A DNA stretch of 64,000 nucleotides, from contig CM060336.1 in NCBI GenBank assembly GCA_030674155.1, positions 3,265,534 through 3,329,533 on the forward strand, given 5' to 3'. The notes beneath the pieces were generated by a model. It searched no databases and had not been told where the DNA came from. It was given only the letters and a program-made list of their open reading frames with translations. Positions 19,795 to 31,539 of this stretch are shown here, piece by piece. Both the position numbers and the translations under genes were made by a program. The DNA comes from Stramonita haemastoma. Taxonomy: Eukaryota; Mollusca; Gastropoda; Neogastropoda; Muricidae. Position 1 is the first letter of the stretch. Each line of letters starts with the position of its first letter.

Positions 19795-20061
19795 CAACAT
19801 CAGAAAGTGGACTGGCCAAGACTGCTTACATGATCGTGTGTGTGTGTGCGGGCGGGGGGTGGGTTGGTGGGGTGTGTATGTGTGTGTGTGTGCGTCGTGT
19901 GAGCGCGCGTGCGCGCTCACCTATGTGTATATAATCATAGTCTCAGCTCAAGATTGGTCAATCCTCACAAAGTCAACCTGATCCCGTCCAATACCATGAT
20001 AGCCACTGGCACTGGCCTGGCACAGGACCTTCCACTTCACTTGTCCTTGCTCCTTCCCAGC

Positions 20062-20215
20062 CTGGGGGACGGGAAAGCCTAGTGGTTAGAACATTGCGCT
20101 CGCAATCTGTCGACCCAGGTTCGAATCCTGTTCAAGGAGATTTTTCCCCTGGAGTTAACATCAGTGCAGACAGAGGGATGGAGCAATTCCTTTCGGTTAT
20201 CTCTGCTGGCATTAC
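20062..20215 (+). repeat. S3 head fragment
   Basis: AAGCCTAGTGGTTAGAACAT and AGGTTCGAATCCTGTTCAAG form a tRNA-like A/B-box pair, then GATTTTTCCCCTGGAGTTAA. This is the complete S3 head with the body lost. Confidence 0.8.
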
Positions 20216-20239
20216 ACGAGTGTAGAAAGAATGTGTGTA

Positions 20240-20545
20240 GGGGACGGGATAGCTCAGTGGTCAGAGCGTTCGCTTTTCCCCAGTCAAGTTAAGCAGCGTC
20301 GAGCGTGGTTGCCAGTTGGATGGGTGATCATTTGCGCGCCTTGACTTCAGTACAGTTCCCCCAGTTCCCCCAGCTGAAAATGGGTACCTGCCCTCTTTAG
20401 GGTCAGGGAAGGTAAAGCAGCGAGGGAGAGGAGATGGGCACCGCGCTCAACATGCTGGCCCCTAGAGAAGCTGAGGTCTCTGATACCTCGCTCCCCTACG
20501 ACCACACAGGTTATGGGACACCTTTACCTTTTACCTTTTTAGAAA
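20240..20545 (+). repeat. S1 SINE copy
   Basis: One of the best preserved S1 copies: GACGGGATAGCTCAGTGGTC, then GGTTGCCAGTTGGATGGGTG, CTGCCCTCTTTAGGGTCAGG, CCCCTAGAGAAGCTGAGGTC, and the tail GGGACACCTTTACCTTTTAC. Confidence 0.95.
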
Positions 20546-20559
20546 GAAGTTGCAGCTAC

Positions 20560-20995
20560 TGACTGCATGGTGAGTGAATGGAAAATACGAAGGGATAGGG
20601 AAAGTGGAAGAAGGAGAAAATGAAAGAAGAAGAAAAAAGAAGAAAGTGGGGAGGAGGAGGAAAAAGGAGAAGAAGAAAAGGAGCAGAAGAAGAACAAGAA
20701 TAAGAACAAGAAGAACAAAAAAGATGAAGAAAAACAAGAAGATGAAGAAGAAGGTGAAGGACAAGAAGAACAAGAATAAGAACAAGAAGAACAAGAAAGA
20801 TGAAGAACAAGAACAAGAAAAAAAAAAGGTTGAGTAGGAGAAGAAGAAGAGGAGGAGGAAGGGAAAGAGGAGGAGAAAAATAAGATGACAAAAGGAGGAA
20901 AAGGTGAAGAAGAAAAAGATATAAAAGAAGAAGGATGGTGAGTGAAGGAAGAAGAACAAAAAGAACAAGAATAGGAAGACCAAGAAGACAAAAAA
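20560..20995. repeat. Long polypurine tract
   Basis: Over 400 bases of almost pure purine on the top strand (GAA, GGA, AAGAACAAGAAT units). The Lys/Glu and Phe/Leu/Ser frames are artefacts. A direct sub-repeat AAGAACAAGAATAAGAACAA recurs at about 20690 and 20770. Confidence 0.9.
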
Positions 20996-21065
20996 AACTG
21001 CTCACGTCACAACATTTCTTACCTATAAATCCAGGTTTCAGACAAAAGAAGAAACACCACACCCA

Positions 21066-21183
21066 GCAACACTAGGCTATAGATAAAGTCAGAAAACTCA
21101 GTCCCAACAGACTATTTAATCAAACACTAGGCTATAGATAAAGTCAGAAAACTTCAGTCCCAACAGACTATTTAATCAAACAC
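21066..21183. repeat. 56-bp tandem duplication
   Basis: CACTAGGCTATAGATAAAGT...CCAACAGACTATTTAATCAAA occurs twice back to back, differing by one inserted T (AAACTCAG / AAACTTCAG). A recent local duplication. Confidence 0.9.
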
Positions 21184-23075
21184 AACCATCATCACGATTT
21201 TCTCTGTCATTTTCGTAAGCAGCAGTACTGCTATCTTCCTTATCATTCTGCTGTGTCACTGAAGTTGGAGAGTGATGGTGGATTAATTTTTTTTATTGCT
21301 TCAAAAGCCTGGAACACTGACATAGACAAACTTGTCGCCTTTTTCGCCCCCCAAAAAGTTTAAAGAACACCGAAACCTTGACAGTTCCACAGTTAAATGC
21401 TGGTTACAAAAAAAATTGGATGTTTGGGGCACTGCAAGGTTAAAATAAAAAGGCTTTAAGTCAGTAACAACTACAATAACTGCAGGCATGCCTTACTTGG
21501 CCCCTAACTGACCTTACTCTCAACCCTCAAGTGAAATATGACACCACGCAATAAGCTTATCAAGAACACTTCACTCATCCCCTGAAGGGCAATTACCAAA
21601 GTGACAGGCATATTGATACGAATCATAATTAAAAGACACAAGATAGCTACATTTCATATTTGTTCAAGCTTCAAAAAAAATATCACAAACACTCACAGGA
21701 TCAATGTATGACCTCCCCCACCCCCCACCCCACTCTCTGGCTAGTTTTTTTCAAGCAGAGACTTAACTCAGACAAAATCCCATACAATCTCAGTTTTACA
21801 AGCTAAAATTTTAATAATAATTATTATTATCATTATAAAGAAACTGCAGAAGACAATGCAAAAAAAAAAAAAGACTTACCAGAATGACACAACAACTTTT
21901 GGTGGTCAGGCTTAGCCTCCCGAGGAGCAAGCAAGCGGAGAGAACAATGCAGGTAGGTGTACCTGTGTATGTATGTCTCTACTCAGGTGTGTTACCTGTG
22001 TCAGACCAGACCTCTCAGGTCTGAGTGACCAAGGCCATGTTGTTTGCTCGCTGCTTTCCCAACCCCGGCCAGCCTGGAGTGGTTTGCTGTTTGCCGAGTA
22101 CAGAAACCTTGACCCCCTGACACCGGCCACTTGCAATCACCTTACACCACCCACCCCGTGTACTGGCCGGCTGACCATAAGTATGGTCTACTCAAAGTGT
22201 CGAAAGCTTGAATAGTAGTAGGCACCATCAGTCTCGGAAGACTATGGAGTTGCGCTCTAGTCTTTGGAGCGCAAAGCCTGGGTAAGTAAGTATGGAGGGC
22301 AAGCTTGAGTAGCAGGTTTTTAAAGGAAAGTTGTGGTTTTGGGTGGAACGACCTACCTGCTAGGGAGGGCGGAGGACCGTGGGGAGTGGAGGAGGCTGGT
22401 TGCAGAATCTTCAGTTCTGCCCCCACGGTCCACAGGACTACGGGACAGGTGAAGGTGAGGAAGTGATTTTGACATAGAAAAGGAAAGCAAGTACATATGC
22501 AATTTGATGAACAAAACAAACCTACAATGAATTTATAAAAGAGAAATAAAGAGATAAACAAAGGAAGAAAAAAAAAGAAAGGAATAACGAAAGTAACCAC
22601 AAGAAGGAAGGATAGGAGGGGGAAAAAGAAAGAAAAGAAAGAAAAAGGGATAGATAGTCAAAGACAGACTAAAAAAAAAAAGAAAAAAAAGAAAGAAAGT
22701 GGATGCATGTTGTTGTTGTCGTCGTCGTTTTTAATTACTGAAGACAGTTTTCATTCAGCTTTAAGGCCTTTCTAAAGACAATTACCTTTTTTTTTTCATC
22801 CGTAATTGTTTGTGATGAAATAACTTCCATAAAAAATTACATTCATAGGTTTTGACAAAGTTAGCATTCCATAGTGCAATTGCTGCAAAAGAACAGTTTC
22901 TATGATGAAAGTTAACATTTTTTTCATGTTATAAGCTGATATCTGGCCACTTCCAACACATTTGGTCATCAACTAACAATGAAAAAATATAATATTATCT
23001 AGAAAACGGTAATTTTGACTAATATGATGTTAATATTCACAGGTAATTACTGTCTTTATGGTGACAATCTCGATA
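21184..23075. other. No gene supported
   Basis: Mostly unique-looking sequence. A block at 21970-22440 contains a GCACCATCAGTCTCGGAAGA segment and GGAGCGCAAAGCCTGGGTAA, possibly part of a dispersed repeat not otherwise present here. A purine-rich tract lies at 22550-22700. Upstream non-coding nuclear receptor exons could be here, but nothing fixes them. Confidence 0.4.
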
Positions 23076-23368
23076 TAAAGGTAAAGGTGTCCCATAACCT
23101 ATGTGGTTGTAGGGAGCAAGGCATCAGAGACCTCAGCTTCTCTAGGGGCCAGCATATTGAGGCAGCGCCCATCTCCTCCCCCTCGATACTTTACTTTCCC
23201 TATCCCCAAAGAGGGTAGGTATCTATTTACAGCTGAGTGAACTGGGGACTATAATGAAGCCAAGGTGCACAAACAGTCACCCATCCAATTTGTAACCACG
23301 TTCAATGCTGCCTAACCTTAGCTTGGGGAAAACAGGTGCTCTGATCACTGAGCTATCCCCTCCCCATG
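23076..23368 (-). repeat. S1 SINE copy
   Basis: Minus-oriented full-length S1, ending CACTGAGCTATCCCCTCCCC. Confidence 0.9.
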
Positions 23369-23568
23369 GATTTTTTTTCCTAAAGACTATTCACAACTTT
23401 TGACACGTTTGGTTTCTCATAGGTATGGACACGCAGTTTATAATCCTAGCTACCGCTGCAAGTGGGTCACCTTTTAGTCATCATCTTGTTTGTTGACACA
23501 AATCTCCTTTCATAACAGCACCACCAAAAAAAAAAAAAGTTTCGTAATGTACCCCCTGTACTGCCAGA

Positions 23569-23604
<36 letters not shown>

Positions 23605-24009
23605 TGCTCATGCAGGGTGGTGCAGAGACAGGTAGATAAACTTGAAGACATTCTACACGTGTCCATTCAGTCACGTGCAGTGCCATGCAGGCCTATACTT
23701 TATAAGGCGCATACTGCACTGATGAATGATGATGCAGTAGAGAGGATTTTCTGTTCTATGACCACTGCAGTTGGCTGAATTATATATTTTTTAAAAAAAG
23801 AAAGAAAAGAAGAAGACGAACAATCGGTGTATCTCTTTTCCTCTGTGGGGATGCCAGGAGTTTGTCAGTATAAAAAGCATCCCCAACATCTGAAAATTCT
23901 GTGCCAGGAATTCCCTCTTTTCTCTCTCTCTCTCTCTTTAATCCCTCTCTTTGTTTCTGTCTTGTTCCTTTTCTTCCAACCACCTCCTTCTTATCTATTT
24001 TCTGCCTTC
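23369..24009. other. No gene seen
   Basis: Unique-looking DNA with a poly-C/CT tract at 23568-23603 and CT-rich sequence at 23915-23945. The phrase around 23825-23900 (GGGGATGCCAGGAGT, CCCCAACATCTGAAAATTC) recurs in other arrangements near 31780-31830, suggesting another diverged repeat. Confidence 0.4.
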
Positions 24010-24345
24010 TTGGTCCATTCTTCTGCCTTTTTTCGCAGAAAGACTTAAAAGATAACAATTCTCTCCCACCCTGAAGCGGGTTGTGCGGGGCCTGACTAGT
24101 CGGGCGCTTAAAGGCAGCTCAACCCATTTTCGCTCCTGACAGACAACAATAGTCAACCAGCTGTACTTGGCGCAGTGGTTAGCCCCTTGGGTTACAGACT
24201 GGAAGGTCACAGTATCGAATCCCATTAGAGTCATAGGGGTTTTTCTGACTCTGGCCGGCTCCTACCCAGAGTGTGCTGTGGGCTCAGTGGGGAGACTGGG
24301 ACCACACAGTTGAGCTTCACCCACTTTATGGATGCGAGTTTGAGA
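24010..24345 (+). repeat. S5 repeat with tRNA-like head
   Basis: CGCAGAAAGACTTAAAAGAT and GGGCGCTTAAAGGCAGCTCA match S5 sequence at 40.18 kb. It is followed by a tRNA-like segment CTTGGCGCAGTGGTTAGCCC with ACAGTATCGAATCCC. Confidence 0.55.
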
Positions 24346-24369
24346 GTGTTGCTTGAAAAAGAAAAGTAT

Positions 24370-24700
24370 TGGAAAGTCACGGATGCTATAGCCGATTTCC
24401 GTGGGTTTCGAATCTCTATGACGTCTGGAGAATTAAGAGTGAGGATTTAACGATCTCCCTGGTCAACTTCAAGTGCAGATTTGCCAGTGTCTTAATTCCC
24501 TTCCTGTATATACACATGCAGAAGGTCAAATATGCACGTTTAAGATCCCATAATTCATGTCAGCGTTCGGTAGGTTACGGAAACAGGAACATTCCCAGCA
24601 TACATCCCCGAAGTTGGAATGTGGCTTTCTTCATGGCGGGCAAAAATGGCTGCAAACACCAAAGAAAAAGAAAGTGTCGGTTCCATTTTGTTTGTGTGAC
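24370..24700 (+). repeat. S4 SINE copy
   Basis: GGTTTCGAATCTCTATGACG, AACGATCTCCCTGGTCAACT, TCAAGTGCAGATTTGCCAGT, CATGCAGAAGGTCAAATATG and GGAATGTGGCTTTCTTCATG in S4 order. Confidence 0.75.
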
Positions 24701-24737
24701 ATTCAAACTTTACAGTCACCCCTCATGATATGCTGTC

Positions 24738-24809
24738 TGTCTGTCTGTCTCAGTCTGTCTCTCCTCTCAGCATCTCTCTCTCTGTGATTCTCTGTCTCTC
24801 CTCTCAACA

Positions 24810-24864
<55 letters not shown>

Positions 24865-24912
24865 CCTCCCCCCCCCCCCCCCTCTCAGCATCTCTGTCTG
24901 TCTGTCTCTCCC
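24738..24912. repeat. CT/GTCT microsatellite with poly-C
   Basis: Compound CT tract with a C run near 24868-24882. Confidence 0.9.
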
Positions 24913-25420
24913 ATCTCCAGTCTCGTTTTTAAAGTTGTATGCGTACAATAATTATTTACTTTACATCTTGGATCATATGATTTTTTTTCTTTTGAAAAAA
25001 ATATTTGTTTGTTGCTTGGTTGAGAGGGGCTTTTGGGGGGTTGTTTTTTGTGTTCTTTTTGCCCAGAGTGCTGGTTGTAAAAAAGAAAAGCATGTTCGCC
25101 TATGCCATAACCTTCTTTAAATAAAATTCACTCTATTCAATTCAATTCAGCCTTTAAGTCCGGCAAAACTCAATTATAGGTCCAGAGCCCAGTGCTAAAT
25201 TTAGCGTGGCCTTTCCTTAATTACAAAGTCCAAGTGTGGTCAGTTCCTGCTATGATTAGCACCAGCTGGGCTGGGTTTGGGATGGGATGGAGAGCAGCTG
25301 AGAGGAGCTGAAAGTGGGGGAAAATGACAGCTGTGTATGTGCCTATCTTGTTGTTGATCATTAATTATGTTGTTTTGTTTTCGATTGTTGGTTGGTTGGT
25401 TGGTTGTTGTTGTTGGTGGT

Positions 25421-25421
25421 G

Positions 25422-25476
<55 letters not shown>

Positions 25477-25500
25477 GCGCGCGCGCGTGTGTGTGCGTTG
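25421..25500. repeat. (GT)n microsatellite
   Basis: GT array ending in a CGCGCGCGCG block. Between 24913 and 26360 I see no other recognisable feature apart from short homopolymers. Confidence 0.9.
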
Positions 25501-26368
25501 TTGTTGTTGTTGATGTTTTTCAACATCACGAAATTTTTTCATCAGCGAGTTTGACCTACACCAAATACAGTCAAATCTTCAAACACCGAAACATCATCCA
25601 CAGCCTATGAAAAAAAAAAAAAAAAGCCATGACAAAAATATCTTTAAAAGTCCAGGTCCCAAATCACGCGCTGTGCACGTGGAAGGTGGCTCCGAAACGT
25701 GGGTTGGTAGCTCTCTAACTCAACCAGAAAAAGAAGTCCTTTCTTTATCTCTGTGCCCGCTACTTAGGGTCTCGACCGTGATTCGATAAGATAACCTCTC
25801 TTCGCTGTTTCACATTCGTGTCCTTGAGCTTAAAACGACAACGCGAGGCAGATTAAGCCTACAGTAATATTCTACTACTACACAGTCTGTTTGACCTTCA
25901 CCCACAGTGACGCTGTGACCTGCAGTGACCTGTACCTAGCGTGTCACCCGTTGGCTGTGTTCCCTACTAGAGTAGTAAAAGTACCGCTTGCATGGTTACA
26001 TAACTATGTTCTGTAGTGGTACATTTAGTTTTTCCATCTAAGGGTACGTTCTCTACAAGTACTTTTTTCTTCTTCTTCTTCTTTTTTTTTTTTAAAGTAA
26101 ACCAGCTGTTTTCTATTATCGTCCACGTATTCTTTTTGCTCATTGTAATCTGAAAAACAGAATGAGTGATTTGAGTGTTTAACATTTAACAAAGACAGCT
26201 ACTTTTTCTTTAAAAGATAAAAAAAAAAAGCTTTCAAGCCAGTGACGCAGAGCCCAATCAATGATGTACTGTAATAGACAATACGGGTTCACTTCTGCCT
26301 TGTTTTGCCTCAAACCAGATTTGACTTGATTTTCATGGCTCCATAACATATAAATTCTCATCGCTGGA

Positions 26369-26668
26369 CGATAAATCCGAGTGGTTTAAGACCATTCAAC
26401 GTCAGTCCCATGGGTCCATGGAATCCTGGGTTCAAATCTCCACAGTGGCGTCTGGTGAATTGAAAGGTGGAGATTGTTTATGCTGTTCCAAGTCAACTTC
26501 AAGTGCAGACCTGCCAGTGCCTTACCTTCCTTCGTGCATATATACATGCAGAAGATCAAATATGCAAGTTACAGATTCTGTAATTCATGCCAGCATTCAG
26601 TGTGGTAGGGAAACATGATCATACCAAACATACATCCTCGAAGTTAGAATGTGGCTACCTTCATGGCG
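26369..26668 (+). repeat. S4 SINE copy
   Basis: ATCCGAGTGGTTTAAGACCA head, GGTTCAAATCTCCACAG B-box-like segment, CTTCAAGTGCAGACCTGCCA, ATGCAGAAGATCAAATATGC and GTTAGAATGTGGCTACCTTC. Its 3' end runs directly into a 39-41-bp minisatellite. Confidence 0.8.
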
Positions 26669-26970
26669 ATCAAGGGGGCTGTGAACACCTGATAGTTACT
26701 GGGGACAATCAAGGGGTCTCTGAACACCAGATAGTTACTAGGGACAATAAAAGGGGTCTCTGAACACCAGATAGTTACTGGGGACAATCAAGGGGGTCTC
26801 TGAACACCAGATAGTTACTAGGGACAATAAAAGGGGCCTCTGAACACCAGATAGTTACTGGGGACAATCAAGGGGCCTCTGAACACCAGATAGTTACTGG
26901 GGACAATCAAGGGGGCCTCTGAACACCAGGTAGCTACTGGGGACAATCAAGGGGGCCTCTGAACACCCAA
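26669..26970. repeat. 39-41 bp minisatellite
   Basis: Seven to eight near-identical units of ATAGTTACTGGGGACAATCA followed by AGGGGGCCTCTGAACACCAG. Units alternate between CAATCAAGGGG and CAATAAAAGGGG variants, showing higher-order structure. The array begins exactly inside the S4 sequence GGCTACCTTCATGGCGATCA. Confidence 0.95.
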
Positions 26971-27077
26971 GGGCCCTGGCCCCTGTGAGGTACTAGAAAC
27001 TCCCTTTGGAAATCGCTAAATGTTGGCTAAGTTTCCTTTCATAGTGAGTGAGTCTGTGCATGCCTTGATTAGTGTCT

Positions 27078-27210
27078 GTTTGTGTGTGTGTGTGTGTTGT
27101 GTGTGTGTGTGTGTGTGTGCGTGCGTGTGTGTGCGTGCATGCGTGCGTGTGTGTGTTTGTGTGTGTGTGCACGCGCATGTGTGCGTGCGTGCGCGTGTGT
27201 ATGAATGAGC
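27078..27210. repeat. (GT)n/(GTGC)n microsatellite
   Basis: GT array with GTGCGTGC interruptions. Short frames here are artefacts. Confidence 0.9.
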
Positions 27211-27299
27211 GCACACAACCATGATATACATACACATTGCTGTGATTTTTCATCATCCCTTCCCTAGTCCCTCTCCCTAATTTTACATATATTCTTTGG

Positions 27300-27815
27300 A
27301 CAGACGCCATAGCCAAGTGGTTCACACTGTTTGACTTCAATCCCATGGATCCATGAAGACATGGGTTCGAGTCTCAGCAGCAAGTAATTAATTAAGGGTG
27401 AAGATTTTACCATCTCCCAGGTCATCTTAAAGCACAGACCTGCCAGTGTCTCAATTCCCTTCCCACATCAGTGAGGGGCTCGGTGTGTCATAACAAGCTG
27501 TCGAGAGGAAGAGCCCGAAACGGCGACACATTTCTCTCCTGACAATCTCCCTGTCAGATATTCCAGTTCACAGAGAAATTGTCTGTCAAGCAGCACATGT
27601 GGCTATTTTCATCATCATCTACATGGAGAAGATCAAATATGCACGTTAAAGATCCCATCATGCATGTCAGCATTTAGTGGGTTACGGAAACACAAAGATT
27701 CCGAACATACAACTTTGAAGATGGAAGACAGTTACCTCCATGGTGGGCGAAAACGGTCATATGTATGCAGAATCTTACCATTGGTGACCCTCAGAGCTCT
27801 GAGGACTAAAAAAAC
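27300..27815 (+). repeat. S4 SINE with an extra insert and palindrome module
   Basis: Head ACGCCATAGCCAAGTGGTTC, B-box-like GGGTTCGAGTCTC, GATTTTACCATCTCCCAGGT, then a ~150-bp insert (27465-27620, GCTCGGTGTGTCATAACAAG) absent from the other copies, then ATGGAGAAGATCAAATATGC and the module TTACCATTGGTGA (27775-27787). Confidence 0.75.
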
Positions 27816-27835
27816 CTCAATAGCCAGCCAAACAA

Positions 27836-27934
27836 ACACACACACACGCACGCAACACGCACGCACACACACACACGTCTCTTTATGGGCAATATTCTAG
27901 CACTTTTTAACATAAAAAATGAGTTTCACACACA

Positions 27935-28026
<92 letters not shown>

Positions 28027-28095
28027 CACACACACATACACACACACACACACCTACACACACACACCACACTACACACACACATAACACACACA

Positions 28096-28139
<44 letters not shown>

Positions 28140-28140
28140 C
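27836..28140. repeat. (CA)n microsatellite
   Basis: CA arrays, with the flanking phrase TCTCTTTA-GGG-AAT-TTCTA-CA-TTTTTAA-A-AAAATGAGT occurring on both sides (27880-27923 and 28138-28182), i.e. a duplicated flank. Confidence 0.9.
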
Positions 28141-28387
28141 TCTTTAGGGGTAATTTTCTAACAATTTTTAAACACAAAATGAGTCAGAAAGGCAAATATT
28201 CATGAAAAATATATTTGTTATCGCATCAGATCATCTTTTGACAAAAACAAAATAATACATCAAGTCATGAAAGAAAGAGAGAGGGAAAGTATTTATAACT
28301 GAAACAGTAATCAAACATCAGAAATCAAAAGACTTGCATTCAAGCAGACAACAGAAAAATAACCCCAAAGTCAGAATTAGTTAAAAA

Positions 28388-28682
28388 AAAGTTAAAGTCT
28401 GTCCCGAGCCTATAGAGGCTCATCAAGCCGGTGCTTATCCCGGTTTCTGTGGCGTTAAGCGACTGAGAGTCATAGACTCCCCCCTGGATAGGACGCCAGT
28501 CTATCGCAGGGTTAACCCCCAACACAAGGTTGGTACCCCTTTTACACCTGGGTGGGGTGAGAAAATAGCCGTAAAGTGCCTTTTCCAAGGGCACAACGCC
28601 AAAGCCGAAAGCTGGGATCGAACCCACAACCTTTAGATTACGAGTCCAACGCCCTAACCACTAGACTACAACGGCGGCTAAA
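28388..28682 (-). repeat. S2 SINE, full-length
   Basis: Reverse complement of the 6.3 kb copy: tail AAGTTAAAGTCTGTCCCGAG at the left, the core AGGCTCATCAAGCCGGTGCT, and the tRNA-like head ACCCTAACC-type sequence at the right. High identity over its whole length suggests both inserted relatively recently. Confidence 0.9.
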
Positions 28683-28800
28683 GTCAGAATGCAGCTACCT
28701 AAAAGGGGGGGGAGAGGAACAGACCTGTCGCATACCGTACTATCATACACATAAATCTCGCCATTGGTGAACCTCGGAGCTCTAGATGAGCAACGAAAAA
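28683..28800 (+). repeat. Palindrome module copy
   Basis: GTCAGAATGCAGCTACCTAA, then CGCCATTGGTGAACCTCGGA (palindrome one base off) and an A run. Confidence 0.75.
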
Positions 28801-29610
28801 AAAAAAATAGCAGAAAAACTTACGCATACATAAGCACCAAAGACATAACCATTCATGACACAAATTAAGACATGCACATTCATACACCAATCATGAATAT
28901 TCATGCAAAAAACCCCAAGTTCTTTGCATTGATCACATTTCTAATCACAAATTCCCAGGTGGGATGCGTGAATCAGAGTGTATATTCTGTGTGACACCAT
29001 AGTGTTTAAGATCAAGAACATTCAAAACTCATAACAAAAACAATTTCATATGAACACAAATATTGTTTGTATCAAACATGATTTATGTGTGAAAGTTGAA
29101 TTTTTACATGCCCTTGTGCACTGGTGTCTTTATGTACAATTTTAACTCCACAGTGCTTCACACTTCTTTGAGTGCCTCAAAATCACTGTTCCTTTCCCCA
29201 GTTACAACTGCTGGCTTTAACATGCAGGCAATTATCCAAACATTTTCATATCCAGAACACAACCTAATCTGTTCATTCTGCTCAAATTCATTCACTTTGC
29301 CTTGAAATTCATTCACTTTGCATTGCATACAAATTCATTCAATTTGCATACAAATTCATTCACTTTGCATGCATTTTTATACAAGCTGTACACATGGGAA
29401 AATTACACTCAAAATATTGAAAGACTGACTGACAATTCCTCATTCACCCAACCCAATTTTTTTTCCCTTGAAGTAAAATGCAAAACTAAAAATCACATCT
29501 CTTTGTCTCATGAAATAAAAACAGAAATATCCAGATTTATGTGATGTTCATTCTTACCTATCACAAATGTCAAGATGTCTGTGATGTTTAATCTGATCTT
29601 TCACGAACAG
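28801..29610. other. No gene seen
   Basis: AT-rich sequence. A short sub-repeat of AAATTCATTCACTTTGC occurs three to four times at 29285-29365. Nothing coding. Confidence 0.4.
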
Positions 29611-29858
29611 GGGGTGGGATAGCTCAGTGGTCAGAGCACTCGCTATTCCCAAGTCAAAGTTAAAGCAGCATCAAGCGTGGTTACCAGATGGATGGGTGAC
29701 CGTTTGCATGCACTGCCCTCTTTGCAGACAGGGAAGGTAAAGCAGTGAAGGCGAGGAGATGGGCATCGCCCTCAATATCCTGGCCCCTAGAGAAGCTGAG
29801 GTCTCTGATGCCTCGCTCCCCTACAACCACAGAGGTTATGGGACACCTTTACAATTTT
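29611..29858 (+). repeat. S1 SINE copy, internally deleted
   Basis: GGGATAGCTCAGTGGTCAGA through GTTATGGGACACCTTTAC. Lacks about 40 bp in the CTTCAGTACAGTTCCCC region. Confidence 0.9.
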
Positions 29859-29874
29859 ACTTACATGAAACAGG

Positions 29875-30240
29875 GTGGAGGTAGTTAAGTGGGTAGAAAA
29901 TCCTAATTATAATCTGAAGGCATGGGTTCGAGTTTCTGTTCCCACCCTAGTGGTCAAGAAGCTCTATGACTACTTGAAGACCTGCCTGTGGTCTGCTGCC
30001 TTCATGACAGAGACTGAGCTGTCCCTCTGATGAATGCATGCAATAGACAGTTTCTGTTGAGATGTCCATTACAGCTGGGGATTTTCCTTCTGGAGTTAAC
30101 GTTGTACTCACAAATTTTATTCCCAAGGAAGTCCTTCAGATGAGATTATAAACCAGATGCTCCAAGTGCAGACACACGCACATCATCCCACACACATTTA
30201 GAAAAAACATTTTACAGAAAAGAAAAATAATTGCCATGAC
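29875..30240 (+). repeat. tRNA-like head plus diverged S3 body
   Basis: GGTAGTTAAGTGGGTAGAAA with GCATGGGTTCGAGTTTC resembles A and B boxes, then after ~120 bp GGGGATTTTCCTTCTGGAGT and GAAGTCCTTCAGATGAGATT match S3. Confidence 0.6.
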
Positions 30241-30519
30241 TTTTTTTTAAAAAGTGGTAACATCTCCCCTCCCCTAAATTAAATCAGTTTATTTTCATGT
30301 TCCCACAAAGAAGACAATGGTAAGCATTACAAATAAACTTCAGGTAGAGAGACAGAGAAACTGATAGAGAAACAAGAGAGAGAGAGAGATTCAGCGAGAC
30401 AGAGACAGACAGACAAAGATCCATTCACTGTCTTGGGTATGATCTATGAAACAACCTGTGACATACTGCACTGGCAATGTCATGATTAATAAATAAATAA
30501 ATTACACCTCTATAAAATT

Positions 30520-31539
30520 CTATTTACAAGTTTTTCTCTTCAAATGCTGCCGTTGCCTGTACGTCAGGCTGTACTCAGTCTCAGGAGTGTCCGACACGAG
30601 AACGTTGGTGGCGCCCTTTTCCTCAGGGGTGGCCGGCTGCAGGTATTTCATGGCTTCTCTCAGTTTGTCCTGCAGTCTTTTCGACCGTCTCGGCTTCTCC
30701 GCAGAAAAGGGCATCTTTCTCTGGGACAGTAGTCCTCCCTCTCCACAGCTGCCAATCCCCGACAACCTTTTCCTGCGGGAAACGATGTCAGGAGACTGTT
30801 GTTTGGAGAGTCATGGTGCGGGGAACAGCTGGTGCGCCGACGTGTTGAAAGCATCGTCGAAGGGCTGTGAGCGAATAGCGCCACTCTCAGAGGAATCGAG
30901 ATGACTCCTGCAGTAACGGGGTGAGTCGCTCAGAAGGCGACGCCGCTGAGGTTTCTAACGGCGACAATAAAATATCAGAGTCGTACCCCTTCCTCTTATC
31001 ATCTCCCTTCTCTACAGAATTCACACTCCGATTTTGGGAACGGAGTTTTTTGTTTGTGAACGCAAGATGGAGCAGACATGTGTCGATTCTGCAGAAGTTC
31101 TTCTCTGTGCGGAAGGTACAGGCTGCTGGAGGGAAGGATCAGCAGGCGTGTTTGATGACCTGCCCTTGAACTCTGAACGGCGTCCAATAGAAGGGCGGTA
31201 ATCTCTACTGCCAGACCTCCTCTGTGAAACTCTTCTTCTGACAACCTCCACACACACATCTTCGTCCTCACAGTTATCACAACTTGTATTAATTCCATTC
31301 TGCACATTTTTTTCTTGTAACACACGTCCATCTTTTGTAGGTTTTCCAGCCCTTGCTGCCTTCAGGGCAGGTGGCTCAGGAGACGTGCCAGACTCCCCCA
31401 GAAATTGCAGAGCTGGAAACTTTCTGCTACATTTGTCCTTGATTGATCTATCTCCATGGGAACCGTTGGCGTTTTGGCGTTGACGGGTCTGACGACGCCT
31501 CCGACTTGATATGGTGATTCCATTGAATTGGGGGGAAAC
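30520..31539 (-). pseudogene. RHNO1: RHNO1-like exon 2 with frame breaks
   Basis: 1020 nt from acceptor to TAG. The first 172 codons are open (VSPQFNGITIS through SQTKNSVPKIGV, TGA at 31021-31023). The protein-like signal then continues in a second frame (VEKGDDKRKGYDSDILLSPL, TGA at 30887-30889), and then back in the first frame (SGAIRSQPFDDAFNTSAHQL, TGA at 30811-30813; then RRKRLSGIGSCG to the TAG). The shift near 31027 sits at an AAAA run. Confidence 0.7.

Noticed and set aside
20531..21062. Phe/Leu-rich frames resembling multi-pass membrane proteins
   Set aside because: Opposite-strand reading of a polypurine tract, with low-complexity codon use and no splice or start context.
22142..22600. 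152-residue minus-strand frame with a hydrophobic start
   Set aside because: No recognisable domain. The start lies in poly-T-derived sequence and no splice partners were found. Insufficient support.
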